55,365 bases of DNA from Acidobacteriota bacterium (GCA_016201285.1 JACQDE010000056.1:1-55365); one strand, 5' to 3'. Shown: positions 39,346 to 49,222, counted from the stretch's first letter. Numbers and translations: made by a program. The notes: generated by a model not told the origin, from the sequence alone.

Positions 39346-41378
39346 CGGCTCACCCGGGCCCCATTGCGGCGTTCGAACTGGTGCGGCGAGACGAGCACGC
39401 CGCAGAAGGGTTCGGCGCCCTTCAAGATATTGCGGTACCGCGCCAGCGCATAGAGCGGGAAATAAATCCGGTAGAGATGATACTTCAGGTAAAAGACCGC
39501 TGGGAAACCGGTGCCGGTGGAGGCAGCCTCCGACCATGAGCCATCGCCCTTCTGGTGCTGCATCAGGAAACGGACAGCGCCCTTGACGCCCGGGTCGTTC
39601 GGCTCAAGGGCGGCGAGAAGGCCGATGAGCCCCCAGGCGGTCTGCGAAGGCGTGCTGGGCCCCTTGGCCTTCATCTCCTCGTCTTCGTAGGAGGCGCAGG
39701 TTTCGCCAAATCCACCATCAGGATTCTGCACGGAGCGCAGCCATTGCGCGGCAAGCTGGGCATCCTCGCGGGTGGCCAGGCCGAGCGCTTCCAGCGCCCG
39801 GAGCACTCCGCCGGTGCCGTAGATGTAGTTGACGCCCCAGCGGCCGTACCAGGAGCCATCGGGGCACTGCTCACGCTGCAGATACGCCAGGGCGCGCTTG
39901 ACGATAGGGTGGGAGGCGCTCCACCCGAAGCGGCCGAGGCATTCGATCACGCGGGCGGTGACGTCCTCGGTGGAGGGATCAATCACCGCATTGTGGTCGG
40001 CGAAGGGGACCTGCGTGAGGATGGCGCAGTCGTTGTCGCGGTCGAAAGCGCCCCAGCCGCCGTCGCGGTTCTGCATGGAAAGCATCCAGGTGAGGCCGCG
40101 GCGGACTGCTTCCTCCATGCGCGGGCGGTCCGGAAAGTCCACCCGCTGCAGAGCGATCAAGACAAAGGCGGTGTCGTCCACGTCGGGATAGAAGTCATTG
40201 CGGAACTCGAAAGCCCAGCCGCCGGGCTTGGTATTCCGGTTCTTTACCTGCCAGTCGCCGGGGCCGAGGATCTGCTGGTCGAGCATCCAGCGGGCAGCCC
40301 TGATCAGCGCCGGGTGATCGGCCGGCAAACCGGCCTCTTCGAGAGCGACCATGGCAATGGCCGTGTCCCATACAGGCGAGAGGCAAGGTTGGAGGCGAAT
40401 CGTGTCGTCCTCCTCGATCTCAAACCGGGCCAGATGGCCGATTTCGCGGACGACCAGCGGGTCATCAGGAGGATGGCCGAGCGCGATCAGGGCGAAGATG
40501 GTATTCATGATTGCCGGATAGATGGCTGCCAAGCCGTCGCTGCGATCAAGGTGCTCGAGCAACCACTGGCGGGCGCGGTCGAGGGCTTTGTCCCGGAAGA
40601 GCTTAAAGGGCAGTCGCTCATAGAGCTTGAAAACGCGGTCCAGGGCCAGAAAGAGATTGCGCCAGGTAAGGAGCTGCGAATCCCAGGCAAAGGCAGCCGT
40701 CTTCTGATCCGGGTTGCGGAAGAGTTCGTCCACGTGAGCGTGCTCCGGCAGCGGCCAGAGCGGCTTCCGGGCGTACAGAATCATCAGCGGGACGACGATC
40801 CCACGCGTCCAAGAGGACATCTCGTAAATGTTCAGATAGAACCAGTCCGGAGAAAGCATCAGCTCCGGCGGAACCGCCGGAACCATTTCCCAGCACACTG
40901 CGCCGACCAAAGCAAGATAAAAGCGCGTGAAGGAGTTGGTGTGCTCCAGGCCGCCAAGCTCGTGGACGCGGCTGCAGGCACGGAGCATATACGGCGAATC
41001 GACGGAATCGCCCGCAATTTTCAGAGCGAGGTATGCCTTCACCGTGGCATTCAGCTCTGAAGGGCCGCCCTCGTAAACGCTCCACCCGCCGTCAGGAAGT
41101 TGTTTGCGGCGGACCTGGTTGGCAAGCTTGGCGACGCGGGTGTGGTCCAGCTTCTCAAGGACGTGCAGGTAGAGGATGTAGTCGGATTCGAGGGTGGTGT
41201 CCGCCTCGAGTTCCCCGAGCCAGTATCCCTCGCGATGTTGGAGGGAAAGAAGGTAGCGGACGCCGCGGTCCACGACGTCGTCCAGCCGCTCATCAAGGCG
41301 TTCCTCGACGGCGGGTTCGGTGTAGGCCAGTCGCCTACCCGGCAGCGGATCCAGTTCCAGTTCAGCCCCTTCACCCAT
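39342..41378 (-). CDS. shc: Squalene-hopene cyclase
   Basis: Cyclises squalene to hopene/hopanol. 678 aa from the ATG at 41378, which has GAGAGG upstream; a TTG at 41411 is an alternative. The catalytic acid motif DVDDTA starts near residue 399. QW repeats are visible: LPDGGWSVYEGG, QNRDGGWGAFDRDN, QCPDGSWYGRWG, QNPDGGFGETC, QKGDGSWSEA. The N-terminal EGYWLGELEADTTLESDYI block is intact. Monotopic membrane protein in the family. First gene of the hopanoid operon. Confidence 0.97.
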   Translation of the reverse strand: MGEGAELELDPLPGRRLAYTEPAVEERLDERLDDVVDRGVRYLLSLQHREGYWLGELEADTTLESDYILYLHVLEKLDHTRVAKLANQVRRKQLPDGGWSVYEGGPSELNATVKAYLALKIAGDSVDSPYMLRACSRVHELGGLEHTNSFTRFYLALVGAVCWEMVPAVPPELMLSPDWFYLNIYEMSSWTRGIVVPLMILYARKPLWPLPEHAHVDELFRNPDQKTAAFAWDSQLLTWRNLFLALDRVFKLYERLPFKLFRDKALDRARQWLLEHLDRSDGLAAIYPAIMNTIFALIALGHPPDDPLVVREIGHLARFEIEEDDTIRLQPCLSPVWDTAIAMVALEEAGLPADHPALIRAARWMLDQQILGPGDWQVKNRNTKPGGWAFEFRNDFYPDVDDTAFVLIALQRVDFPDRPRMEEAVRRGLTWMLSMQNRDGGWGAFDRDNDCAILTQVPFADHNAVIDPSTEDVTARVIECLGRFGWSASHPIVKRALAYLQREQCPDGSWYGRWGVNYIYGTGGVLRALEALGLATREDAQLAAQWLRSVQNPDGGFGETCASYEDEEMKAKGPSTPSQTAWGLIGLLAALEPNDPGVKGAVRFLMQHQKGDGSWSEAASTGTGFPAVFYLKYHLYRIYFPLYALARYRNILKGAEPFCGVLVSPHQFERRNGARVSR

Positions 41379-41589
41379 GAAGGCCTCTCGAATCAGATTT
41401 GAACAAAACAAGCACTAGCGTCTAGCTGGGCAAACAAACGGAACAAACGACCGCAGGCTACAAGGCGCGGGGCCGCCTCGGGATGACGGGGAACGGCTGT
41501 TGCCCCCGGTGCTGCAATCCATCCGCCCCTGAATTACAACGAGCTAAGTCCCGAAAAACAAACGATTATGGTCGTGATTTTCGAGATGG

Positions 41590-42264
41590 TCAACAAGAAA
41601 TATCCGGCGCGTGCGCAGCAGGCAGGGGTGAATGGGTGAAAAAGTGCTGTCGGAGGAAGCCGATTAGCGACGCCGGAAGCTCGCCGCCCAGCGGTTGCTC
41701 AAAGGAGGGCTTCCCTTCCATCAACTGCGGAGAGATGAGCGGCGAGCCTCTATCAGCCCGGAGCCAGGGCGCCCCATCCAGAGGCGCGCGGAGTACGAAA
41801 GCATCGGCGCGGTCAAGAAAGCGCCGGGCCGAATCCTTGAAGTCCACCTTCGCAGGGTCGAGCACCATCAGGTACAGCTCCGGCCGCAGGAACTCCAACA
41901 CCGAATTGCTCTCCAAAATGACATTGCTGGCAGACTGAAGCTCCTGCCAGAGCCGTGGAAGGAAATCCCCCAGGCAGCCCTGCCGCGTGCGGACCCACAG
42001 GGAGCGGGCCGCGCCGGCAACCAGAAAGCGGGAGGTGTCCGTGCGGTTCGAGCGGTCCTGCTCCTCGTCGAGGGCGAAGCCGTGGTCTAGGGGGGCGCAG
42101 TCACAGCTTGCGCCGTTGATGGCGCAGACGCCGTGGCCGTGCTGGGTGAGCTTCACGGCGGTCCAAGCAGTCTCCGGGAAGGCGCGGATGATGTCCACCA
42201 CCAGCGCGGACTTGCCAATGTTGCGGGTATGCCCGCCGACGACGAGGGTACGTATTGGGATCAT
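41590..42264 (-). CDS. P-loop protein, possibly MobB-like NTPase
   Basis: 224 aa from the ATG at 42264. The N-terminus has a clear Walker A motif (LVVGGHTRNIGKSALV, G-x4-GKS), followed by WTAVKLTQHGHGVC; the order strand, P-loop, VKLTQHGH resembles MobB/molybdopterin guanine dinucleotide adaptor proteins. A cysteine-rich loop (C-AINGASCDC) follows and VILESNSVLEFLRPELYLMVLD reads like a Walker B/switch region (split: VILESNSVLEFL). No molybdenum-cofactor gene is near. It sits on the same strand 211 nt upstream of shc, so an association with the hopanoid operon is possible but unproven. Confidence 0.6.
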   Translation of the reverse strand: MIPIRTLVVGGHTRNIGKSALVVDIIRAFPETAWTAVKLTQHGHGVCAINGASCDCAPLDHGFALDEEQDRSNRTDTSRFLVAGAARSLWVRTRQGCLGDFLPRLWQELQSASNVILESNSVLEFLRPELYLMVLDPAKVDFKDSARRFLDRADAFVLRAPLDGAPWLRADRGSPLISPQLMEGKPSFEQPLGGELPASLIGFLRQHFFTHSPLPAAHAPDISC

Positions 42265-42442
42265 AGAGTGCGAAAACACTGCACGAGCATGGTGGAACAG
42301 AACACTGGAAGAATCAATCTTCGCGAGGCACTCGCATGTCGGTCGATAAGCGCTCCGGGAACTCGACTTAATGACCAGCCACGGCTCCGCCAGACCTGCG
42401 CCCTTGGTTGTCGCCCAGTTCGAAGTCTCTCTAATTTCCAAC

Positions 42443-43387
42443 TTACTTTAGGTTCCAGTACCAAGTCTCTTCGTAGCCGTCCGTGATTTCTATCCTTTTG
42501 AAACCAACCCTCCGGGCTTGGTCGAAAAAGTCACCCTCTTTGGATAGGTGGTGGGCCAAGACCTTGCTTGCCAGAATCCATTTGATCTGTAGGATTGTGT
42601 GGTCTGGCCCGATCGCTTTCGCATCAACGTTGTAGCCGTCGTCGAGCAACTTGTTTTCAATTGTTTTGGCCATGGCATCACGAAGAACCCGGTTCACTTG
42701 TGCTTCGGCTGCTGCCTTTTTCTGCGCTGCAGCAGCTTGGGCCTTGGCCGCCTCCCGAGCCTGCCTGCGTTTCGTGTCGCCAAATTCTTTTTTTAGCTTC
42801 TCGCCTTCCGCAGCTTCTGGGCTGCTCGGAGTGATTGCGCCTAGATGTTTCAGGGCATCGCCGATCGATCCGGTTGCCGCGTTCGCGTTCAACAGAGCTT
42901 TCGCTCGATCTAAGTGCTCGGCATCTGAGAGAGCAATAAACGCTTCTTCCTTTTTCCGCTCTGCCGCTGCCCGTTGCGCCGCTTGTTGGCGAGCGATTTC
43001 GACTCGACGGTGTTCTTCTCTCTCTTCCTGCCAGCCCTCAATGCCATTGGTCACAAGAACCGCGACGAGCGCGATTCCCAAGCCATAGAGTTTCTTGCGC
43101 GCCGGAATAGACTTCGTAAACGCAGTGAATCCCGCGACCGTAATACAGATAACCGCCAACGTTGCGGCGAAACCATGAAGCGTGGCTATAGCGATGATGG
43201 CCAAGATTATGCAAATAATGATGAGGAGGTTTCTGGCGGACTGCTGAGCACCCATTGTTGGCGGTGTGTGTCCTTCGGGCTGAACAACTCCGCCACTCGC
43301 CGATACAGCAACCGGAACCGCTTGACCACACTCCGGGCAAAACTTCTGGTATTGCGCCAGCACCTTTCCGCATTTGTCACAAAGCAT
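42443..43387 (-). CDS. Zinc-ribbon, double-TM, coiled-coil protein
   Basis: 314 aa. N-terminal zinc ribbon CDKCGKVL...FCPECGQ (residues 3-21), then about three hydrophobic helices (about 52-120), then a long charged, Ala/Glu/Lys/Arg-rich helix (about 125-250) likely to be coiled coil, and a small C-terminal domain (VDAKAIGPDHTILQIKWILASK). The last part resembles small domains seen after zinc ribbons in phage- and island-borne proteins, but I do not recognise a named family. Base composition is lower in GC than in the neighbouring genes. Confidence 0.65.
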   Translation of the reverse strand: MLCDKCGKVLAQYQKFCPECGQAVPVAVSASGGVVQPEGHTPPTMGAQQSARNLLIIICIILAIIAIATLHGFAATLAVICITVAGFTAFTKSIPARKKLYGLGIALVAVLVTNGIEGWQEEREEHRRVEIARQQAAQRAAAERKKEEAFIALSDAEHLDRAKALLNANAATGSIGDALKHLGAITPSSPEAAEGEKLKKEFGDTKRRQAREAAKAQAAAAQKKAAAEAQVNRVLRDAMAKTIENKLLDDGYNVDAKAIGPDHTILQIKWILASKVLAHHLSKEGDFFDQARRVGFKRIEITDGYEETWYWNLK

Positions 43388-43527
43388 TTGTCTTGACTCC
43401 CTGCCGGCGGAAGCGAGGCGTCATGTTACACCTCGCGTTCCTAACAAGGAAGCCCCCCTGCAAACGGATCACTTACATCGGATCTCTTCCGTCCGGAGAC
43501 AACCTGTAGTACCGTCGCTTCCTGCTC

Positions 43528-43860
43528 ATGATGCCCACTGCCTACCGAGTCCTTTGGGAGTTAGCCATGCTCTTTGGCTGCCATCAAAGGCGAGATCGTA
43601 GCTTCTTTGTTCACCGAAGGCAGGTTCCAATTTGCGCTAGATGTCTGGGACTCTTAATCGGCATGCCGCTGACTTTCGTATGTCATGTGCCAATTGTGGT
43701 TGGTTTTCTGCTTATCGCCTTCATGGCCTTGGACGGTGGAACGCAGGCGTTGGGCCTCCGAGCGAGCAACAACGCAGTTCGTTTTGGCACGGGAATTGGC
43801 TGCGCCATCGGGAGCGTGAACGTTGCCTTCGCGGCAGCAAGATTCTTATGGAATACATAA
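43528..43860 (+). CDS. DUF2085 membrane protein
   Basis: 110 aa. The signature FGCHQRRDRSFFVHRRQVPICARCLGLLIG (here split: FGCHQRRDRSFF and VPICARCLGLLIG) identifies DUF2085; its His/Cys set could bind metal. Two or three hydrophobic helices follow. The ATG at 43528 or 43531 may be the start; no clear ribosome binding site. Its last 13 nt overlap the start of the next gene, suggesting coupling. Confidence 0.72.
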   Translation: MMPTAYRVLWELAMLFGCHQRRDRSFFVHRRQVPICARCLGLLIGMPLTFVCHVPIVVGFLLIAFMALDGGTQALGLRASNNAVRFGTGIGCAIGSVNVAFAAARFLWNT

Positions 43861-44321
43861 CCGAGTCATTCGAAAACACGCGCTCTGGGCTGCGAAAGAA
43901 AGATGAATTCACGCGGCAATTGGCTAAGCAGGGCTACAGGATAATCAGCGAGCAAATTGAGCCGGGGCACATAAAAGGCAGCGAGCAGTGCTGCTGGGCG
44001 CTGGTATGCCTTCCCGGTATCTTCTTGGCGGGACGCACACCAGGCAAAATCGTCGTCACTTATGGAAGAGAGTCGCTACCTGGGGCGAACATCGCCGCAA
44101 TTGGGAGCCTCTGCTGCAATTCCTGTGGAGCATCATCGCCGCAAGACGCAAAGTTTTGCGATAGGTGCGGCGCCCCCATTGTTGGAGCAGCCACCGAGGA
44201 GCAAAGGGGAACAAAGAAGTGTCCGTTTTGCGCAGAAACGATTCAGGCAGAGGCAAAGAAGTGTCGGTTCTGCGGTGAGTTTCTAGAACCGCACAAGAGG
44301 AATCACCCAGAAGAGGGATAG
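43848..44321 (+). CDS. Double zinc-ribbon protein
   Basis: 157 aa. An N-terminal alpha/beta region (about 1-80, with KQGYRIISEQIEPGHIKGSEQ) is followed by two zinc ribbons: CNSCGASSPQDAKFCDRCG (about 91-109) and CPFCAETIQAEAKKCRFCG (about 126-144). Such ribbons are adaptor modules. The ATG at 43848 lies inside the end of the DUF2085 gene. Third zinc-binding product in this lower-GC patch. Confidence 0.68.
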   Translation: MEYITESFENTRSGLRKKDEFTRQLAKQGYRIISEQIEPGHIKGSEQCCWALVCLPGIFLAGRTPGKIVVTYGRESLPGANIAAIGSLCCNSCGASSPQDAKFCDRCGAPIVGAATEEQRGTKKCPFCAETIQAEAKKCRFCGEFLEPHKRNHPEEG

Positions 44322-44412
44322 GTAAAGTACCCAGTGCTCAAGGCTGGGCGCCCCACCCCACGAAGGAACGAGCATTCAGAAGAGCCGAGAGCCAACGGTC
44401 CAAGTGCGAGGG

Positions 44413-45426
44413 CTACAAGCGTTGTTGCTCGAGTTTTTTGAGGCGTTCAGCGAGTTCCGGCAGGCGGGCGAACCAGGCGTACTGCTCCTTGAACCTGGCC
44501 AGCGGGCGCGCGGGCGTGCCCCAGACGGTTTGGCCGGCGGGAATCGTCTTGCCAGTGGGGATGCCGGCTTGTGCGCCGACGATGGCGGCGTCGCGGATAT
44601 GGCAGCCGTCGGCAATGCCCACCTGCCCGCCGATCAGGACGTTGTTGCCGATGTGCGAGCTGCCGGAGATGCCCGTCTGCGCGGCAATGATGGAGTGTTC
44701 GCCAATCTGAACGTTGTGGGCCACCTGGACGAGGTTGTCAATCTTGGTGCCGGCGCCGATGCGGGTGGTGTCCAAAGCGCCGCGGTCAATCGAGGTGTTA
44801 CTGCCAATCTCGACGTCATCGCCGATTTCCACACCGCCGATCTGCGGGAATTTCCAGTGGCGGCCTTCGCCGAAGACGTAGCCGAAGCCGTCGCTGCCGA
44901 TGACCGTGCCGGAGTGGACGATGACGTTCTTTCCCAGACGCACGCCGGCATAAAGAGTCACGCGCGGGTAGAGGCGGCAGCGCTCGCCAATTCGCGCGCC
45001 GCGGCCGACGGAGCAATGCGCGCCGAGTTGCGCGCCATCGCCGATTTCAACATCGTCTTCAATCACCACGTAGGGCCCCACGCCAACGCCTTCTCCAAGC
45101 TTTGCGGTGGGCGCAACAATGGCGGTCGGGTGAATACTGGAAGTAATTGGTGGCGAGGGCAGCAGCCAGGCCGCGGCCTTCGCAAAAGCCAGCTTGGGCT
45201 GCGCCGAGCGGAGGATCGTCCGGCCAGCCAGATCCAGCCCGGGCGGCAGCAGCACGCAGCGCGCGCGGGACTGCGCGGCGCGATCGAGATGCCGCGCGGA
45301 GTCCGCGTAAATGACATCTTCCGGCCCGGCGGCTTCCGGGCTGGCGACGCCGGAAACCTTTGCGGCCGGATCGCCTTCGATTTGCGCGCCGATGAATTCG
45401 GCAATTTCGCGAGCGGTGCGAATCAT
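44413..45426 (-). CDS. lpxD: UDP-3-O-acylglucosamine N-acyltransferase
   Basis: Third step of lipid A synthesis: N-acylation of UDP-3-O-acyl-glucosamine with a (3-hydroxy)acyl-ACP. 337 aa. N-terminal uridine-binding domain ([28 protein letters not shown]) and a left-handed beta-helix of hexapeptide repeats from about residue 100; the catalytic His is in [13 protein letters not shown], followed by [11 protein letters not shown]. The ATG at 45426 is preceded by GAGAGG. The gene follows an LpxL-like acyltransferase on the same strand (22-nt gap), a lipid A pair. Confidence 0.95.
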   Translation of the reverse strand: MIRTAREIAEFIGAQIEGDPAAKVSGVASPEAAGPEDVIYADSARHLDRAAQSRARCVLLPPGLDLAGRTILRSAQPKLAFAKAAAWLLPSPPITSSIHPTAIVAPTAKLGEGVGVGPYVVIEDDVEIGDGAQLGAHCSVGRGARIGERCRLYPRVTLYAGVRLGKNVIVHSGTVIGSDGFGYVFGEGRHWKFPQIGGVEIGDDVEIGSNTSIDRGALDTTRIGAGTKIDNLVQVAHNVQIGEHSIIAAQTGISGSSHIGNNVLIGGQVGIADGCHIRDAAIVGAQAGIPTGKTIPAGQTVWGTPARPLARFKEQYAWFARLPELAERLKKLEQQRL

Positions 45427-45448
45427 AAGAACCTCTCGGGGCATGGAA

Positions 45449-46354
45449 TCAGAACGGGTAGATCGGCTTTTCGCCGGGCGGACGCGTCTTCCAGCGCCGG
45501 TGCACCCAGAGCCATTGGTCGGGGTGACGCCGAACATAGTCCTCCACGGCGCGGGTAAACCGTGCCGTGTTTTCGACGATGTCGCGTTCCTCGTCGCCAG
45601 TGCGCTGGAGTTCAATGGCCGGCTCAAAGCGCAAGCGGTACTTGCGCATGCGCTCGTCCCAGAAGAGGAAGCCGGGAACGACAGTCGCCTCGGTGCGCAG
45701 GGCGATGCGTGCCAACCCCGACGTGGTGCAGGCAGGCACGCCGAAGAAGTCCACGAAGACACCTTCCTCGAGCGAGGTGTTCTGGTCAATCAGAATGCCA
45801 ATCGTGCCGCCGCCGCGGAGAATTTGCAGCATGGCGCGCGCGGATTTGTTTTTTTCGATGGGGGTGTTGCCGGAGAGGCAGCGGTAGCGGTTGACGAGCG
45901 CCTCCACGCGCGGATTGTCGATCGGGCGGACGAGAAAGTGCAGTGGATATCCGTAGAGTGCCTGGGCGAACGGCGCAAGCTCCCAGGCGCTGGTGTGGCC
46001 AGTGAGAAACAGCACGCCCTTGCCGAGGCGCTGAGCGGCGTCGAAGTTTTCGAAACCGTCGAGCACGACGATGCGCTCGATTTTGTCGCGGGTGTAACGC
46101 GGGAACAGCGCGAATTCGCCGGCCATCCAGCCGATCTGCCGCACCAGGCTGCGCAGGATGCGGCGGCGGTCGGCGCCGGACAAATCGGGAAAGGCAAGGC
46201 GCAGGTTGAACACAGCGGCGCGGCGCAGCGGCGGGCGGAGGAAAAACGCCAGCCGCGTGATCAGCGCGCCCGCGGCGCGGGCCAGCGACCGCGGAAGAAT
46301 GCCCAGGGTTTTCAGGGCCAGCCACGCTCCAACGAATTCAAGCCAACTTCGCAT
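45449..46354 (-). CDS. Lipid A biosynthesis acyltransferase (LpxL/HtrB family)
   Basis: 301-aa lysophospholipid-acyltransferase-type enzyme that adds secondary acyl chains to lipid A. N-terminal hydrophobic helix anchors it to the inner membrane. The catalytic H-x4-D/E motif is GHTSAWE (about residue 119); [21 protein letters not shown] and [14 protein letters not shown] are the second and third conserved blocks. Directly upstream of lpxD. Specificity (laurate, myristate, other) cannot be told. Confidence 0.88.
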   Translation of the reverse strand: MRSWLEFVGAWLALKTLGILPRSLARAAGALITRLAFFLRPPLRRAAVFNLRLAFPDLSGADRRRILRSLVRQIGWMAGEFALFPRYTRDKIERIVVLDGFENFDAAQRLGKGVLFLTGHTSAWELAPFAQALYGYPLHFLVRPIDNPRVEALVNRYRCLSGNTPIEKNKSARAMLQILRGGGTIGILIDQNTSLEEGVFVDFFGVPACTTSGLARIALRTEATVVPGFLFWDERMRKYRLRFEPAIELQRTGDEERDIVENTARFTRAVEDYVRRHPDQWLWVHRRWKTRPPGEKPIYPF

Positions 46355-46467
46355 TGGCCGCCATTATCCATGAATCCATGCCTGCCACAACCAGGGAACT
46401 CGCCCGGCAATACGGAAATACAATGGCGGGCGTTCCCTGCCCTCTCGTCTGTTAGACTCTCTCGGCT

Positions 46468-48063
46468 GTGAACGGGTTAAGCCTAATTCGCACGTGGGTG
46501 GCGGCCGCGCTGGCCGCGGCAGTGCTCTACTTCTGCTTTTTCAGCCGCCTAGACGCTTTTGGCGTGATCGGGCCGGATGAGCCGCGGTACGCCTCCATCG
46601 CACGGGCCATGGCGGAGACGGGCGATTGGGTGACGCCGCGGCTGGATGGGAAACCGTGGTTTGAAAAGCCGGTCTTTTATTACTGGAGCGCGGCGGCGGC
46701 CTTCCGGCTATTCGGGGTGAGCGAGTCTTCCGCGCGTCTGCCGTCGGCGGTGTCTGCCACGCTGGCTGCGCTGGCACTGGCCGGGCTGGCGTGGCGAACC
46801 TACGGCGCAGGCACGGCCTGGGCGGTGCTTCTGATTTTTCCAACGTGCGCCGGCGTGTTCGCGTTTGCGCGGGCCGGAACGACGGATATGCCGTTCAGCG
46901 CGGCGCTGGCGCTGGCGATGGTGGCGGCGTTCCACACGGTATGCGACGACGAGAAAAGTCCGCAGCGACTCCGGCAATTCCTCTTTGGCGCGCTGCTGGG
47001 AATGGCGGCGCTGGCAAAAGGGCCGGCAGCGATCGTGCTGGCGGGCGGTAGCGTGGGGCTATGGGCGCTCGCAACGGGACGTTGGAAGCAGGCGTGGCGG
47101 CTCGCACACCCGCTGGCGGTGATCGCTTTTTGCGCGGTGACGTTGCCGTGGTACGTGCTGTGCGCGATGCGCAACCCGGAGTTCCTCAGCGTTTTTCTCC
47201 TCTCGCACAACGTCGACCGGTTTCTAACGCCGGTCTTCCAACACGAGCAGCCGCTCTGGTTCTACGGGCCGATCCTGCTGCTGGGGCTGCTACCCTGGAG
47301 CGCGCTATTGGTGGGCGTGGCGAGGGACGCCGCGACGGCGGGGCGTGAGAAACGGTGGAAGGGTTCGCACGGATTTTTCTTCGCCTGCTGGGCGATTTTC
47401 CCAATCGTCTTTTTCAGCCTTTCGAAATCCAAACTGCCCGGCTACGTGCTGCCTGTCTTTGCACCCCTGGCGCTGCTGATGGCACGGAGCGTGACGCGGG
47501 CCATCGAGCAGAAAGATGGGTTTGCGCAATGGCTGATGGAGTGGACCGGGGTCACGCTGCTGATGCTCACCGGATCGGCCGGATATTGGCTGAGCAAGTT
47601 CCCGGCACAGTTGGAAGCGATGACGCGGCTCGAAATCGCTGCCGGGATCGTCGCAGTCTTGATTGCGGGACTCTTCGTTTCCGGACTGGCGTGGGCTCGC
47701 AAGTTCTGGCCTGCGCTAATCCTGGCCGCAGTTCTGATGGCGGGGCTGATCGAACTGGTGAACCAGCGGTTTGTGCCGGCGCTCGATAAACAGATCTCCC
47801 CACGCGCGGCGGCGCGAGTCATCCAGGCACAAGGAAACGTCGCTGCGGGAGTGACGGTGTACCGGCTGCACCGGGCGTGGCATTACGGGCTGAATTTCTA
47901 CATGCATCGGGAAGTGCCCGCGTGGCAGCCGGGTAGCGCGGCAAGAGGGCCAGAGCTCGTGGTGACGTCGGCAGCGGGCGCGAAGGAGCTGGAAGCGGCA
48001 GGTGTGAGATTCAGGGTGATTGAGCGCGTTTCGCGGCAGGCGGTTGTGGTAGGGGTGGAGTGA
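46468..48063 (+). CDS. GT39-family glycosyltransferase (ArnT-like)
   Basis: 531-aa integral membrane glycosyltransferase with about 11-13 helices. The catalytic acidic residue and neighbours lie in the first periplasmic loop: FGVIGPDEPRYASIARAM, then LDGKPWFEKPVFYYW, both typical of ArnT and related polyisoprenyl-phosphate-dependent transferases. LSKSKLPGYVLPVFAPLALL is the late conserved stretch (SKSKLPGYVLPVFAPLAL). It likely modifies lipid A or another envelope glycan, in line with lpxD and the acyltransferase diverging from it. GTG start at 46468. Confidence 0.88.
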   Translation: MNGLSLIRTWVAAALAAAVLYFCFFSRLDAFGVIGPDEPRYASIARAMAETGDWVTPRLDGKPWFEKPVFYYWSAAAAFRLFGVSESSARLPSAVSATLAALALAGLAWRTYGAGTAWAVLLIFPTCAGVFAFARAGTTDMPFSAALALAMVAAFHTVCDDEKSPQRLRQFLFGALLGMAALAKGPAAIVLAGGSVGLWALATGRWKQAWRLAHPLAVIAFCAVTLPWYVLCAMRNPEFLSVFLLSHNVDRFLTPVFQHEQPLWFYGPILLLGLLPWSALLVGVARDAATAGREKRWKGSHGFFFACWAIFPIVFFSLSKSKLPGYVLPVFAPLALLMARSVTRAIEQKDGFAQWLMEWTGVTLLMLTGSAGYWLSKFPAQLEAMTRLEIAAGIVAVLIAGLFVSGLAWARKFWPALILAAVLMAGLIELVNQRFVPALDKQISPRAAARVIQAQGNVAAGVTVYRLHRAWHYGLNFYMHREVPAWQPGSAARGPELVVTSAAGAKELEAAGVRFRVIERVSRQAVVVGVE

Positions 48064-48086
48064 GACAGGCGGAAAGCAGCGTGACG

Positions 48087-49016
48087 TCAGCGGGCGACGG
48101 CGGCGGGGGGCAGATACTGCAGAAAGAACTGGACGACGCTGTTCTCGTAGCTGTGCTTGTCGTCGCTGGTCATCGCGGCATAGTTGGACTTCGGCACGAT
48201 AATCTGCTGGCGCGGCTCAACCGCTTTCGAAAACAGTTTGGCGGTGGATTCGCCCAGCGGCCGGTTGTCGTTGGCCTGAATGAATAGTTTGGCCACGCCG
48301 GGAAGCGCCGCGAGTCGCGCGGAGAGGGGCGGCGTTTTTCGGGCGGAGAAATTCATCAGACCAAACGTCCAGCGGCAAAGCGTGGGCGTAAAAGGCAAGA
48401 CGTTCAAGCCGGAGCGCTCGACCAGTAAGTTCAGTAAGTCCACGGGTTTGTCATACACCGAATCGAGGACGATGGCGCGGATGCGGGGTTCGCTCGCGGC
48501 AGCAGAAGCGGCGGCGTAAGCGCCGAGGCTGGTGCCCCAGACGCCGAAGCGCGTGCGGTCCACATCGTTTCGGGCGGCGATGGCGCTGATCGCGGCCAAC
48601 AGCTCCTGCGTCTCGCGGTAGCCGAGCGTGGTGAAGCGCTTGTTCCGGCCGTGCCCGGAGAAGTCAAAGACAAAGACGTTGTACTGGTGCTCCTGGAGCG
48701 CGGTGACCAGCGTGAGCAGTTCTTCGCGGTTGGAGAGGTAGCCGTGGCACAGGATCACCGTCGGCGCGGTGCTGCGGCCGGGAAAAAACCAGCCTTCGGC
48801 GGCGCCGCCCGGCGGTGAAAACGAAACGACGCTGGGGTGGCCCAGAAGAGCTTCCGGGGAGAGTTCCCCGCCGGCCGTCGGCGGCGAAATCACCCGGTAG
48901 AGCAGGACACCGGTGATCAGGAACAACGCCAACAGCGCAAAGCCCAGCAGCGCCGCGGCCGCCATAAGGGTCTGCGTCAGACGCCCGGATTCGCGGAAGT
49001 CAGAAAAAAAGCTCAT
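48087..49016 (-). CDS. Membrane-anchored alpha/beta hydrolase
   Basis: 309 aa from the ATG at 49016. N-terminal membrane helix (about residues 17-40). Oxyanion/strand motif VILCHGYLSN, FVFDFSGHGRN, nucleophile elbow VWGTSLGAYAA, and late Asp/His candidates in ANDNRPLG and DDKHSYEN. These match serine aminopeptidase/BAAT-like hydrolases facing the periplasm. The catalytic partner substrate is unknown. A run of nine C bases (49032-49040) lies in its leader. Confidence 0.85.
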   Translation of the reverse strand: MSFFSDFRESGRLTQTLMAAAALLGFALLALFLITGVLLYRVISPPTAGGELSPEALLGHPSVVSFSPPGGAAEGWFFPGRSTAPTVILCHGYLSNREELLTLVTALQEHQYNVFVFDFSGHGRNKRFTTLGYRETQELLAAISAIAARNDVDRTRFGVWGTSLGAYAAASAAASEPRIRAIVLDSVYDKPVDLLNLLVERSGLNVLPFTPTLCRWTFGLMNFSARKTPPLSARLAALPGVAKLFIQANDNRPLGESTAKLFSKAVEPRQQIIVPKSNYAAMTSDDKHSYENSVVQFFLQYLPPAAVAR

Positions 49017-49168
49017 GAATGAGCCAGCACTCCCCCCCCCAAGTTTGCGAATGTTAGCACATCCATCCGAGGCGGGCGGCAAGCGCAGCAGCGGCATTTA
49101 TCGGAAGAGTACCCTCGCGCCCGGGCCGGTTTCGCTGCGGCCGAAATTCCGCCCGGGGCGAACCGCGT

Positions 49169-49197
49169 TTGGATAACGAACGCCCGGACGATATAAT
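49169..49197 (+). promoter_or_regulatory. Sigma70-type promoter of the GNAT gene
   Basis: TTGGAT (49169-49174), 17-nt spacer and a perfect TATAAT (49192-49197). Transcription from about 49204 leaves a 19-nt leader before the ATG at 49223 and rules out the in-frame TTG at 49169 as start. Confidence 0.75.
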
Positions 49198-49222
49198 TTC
49201 GGCGCGCCCGGCGCTTCCTCCC

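Noticed and set aside
39555-41060. Long open frame (about 500 codons) antisense to shc
   Set aside because: Shadow of a strongly conserved gene; no ribosome binding site or domain.
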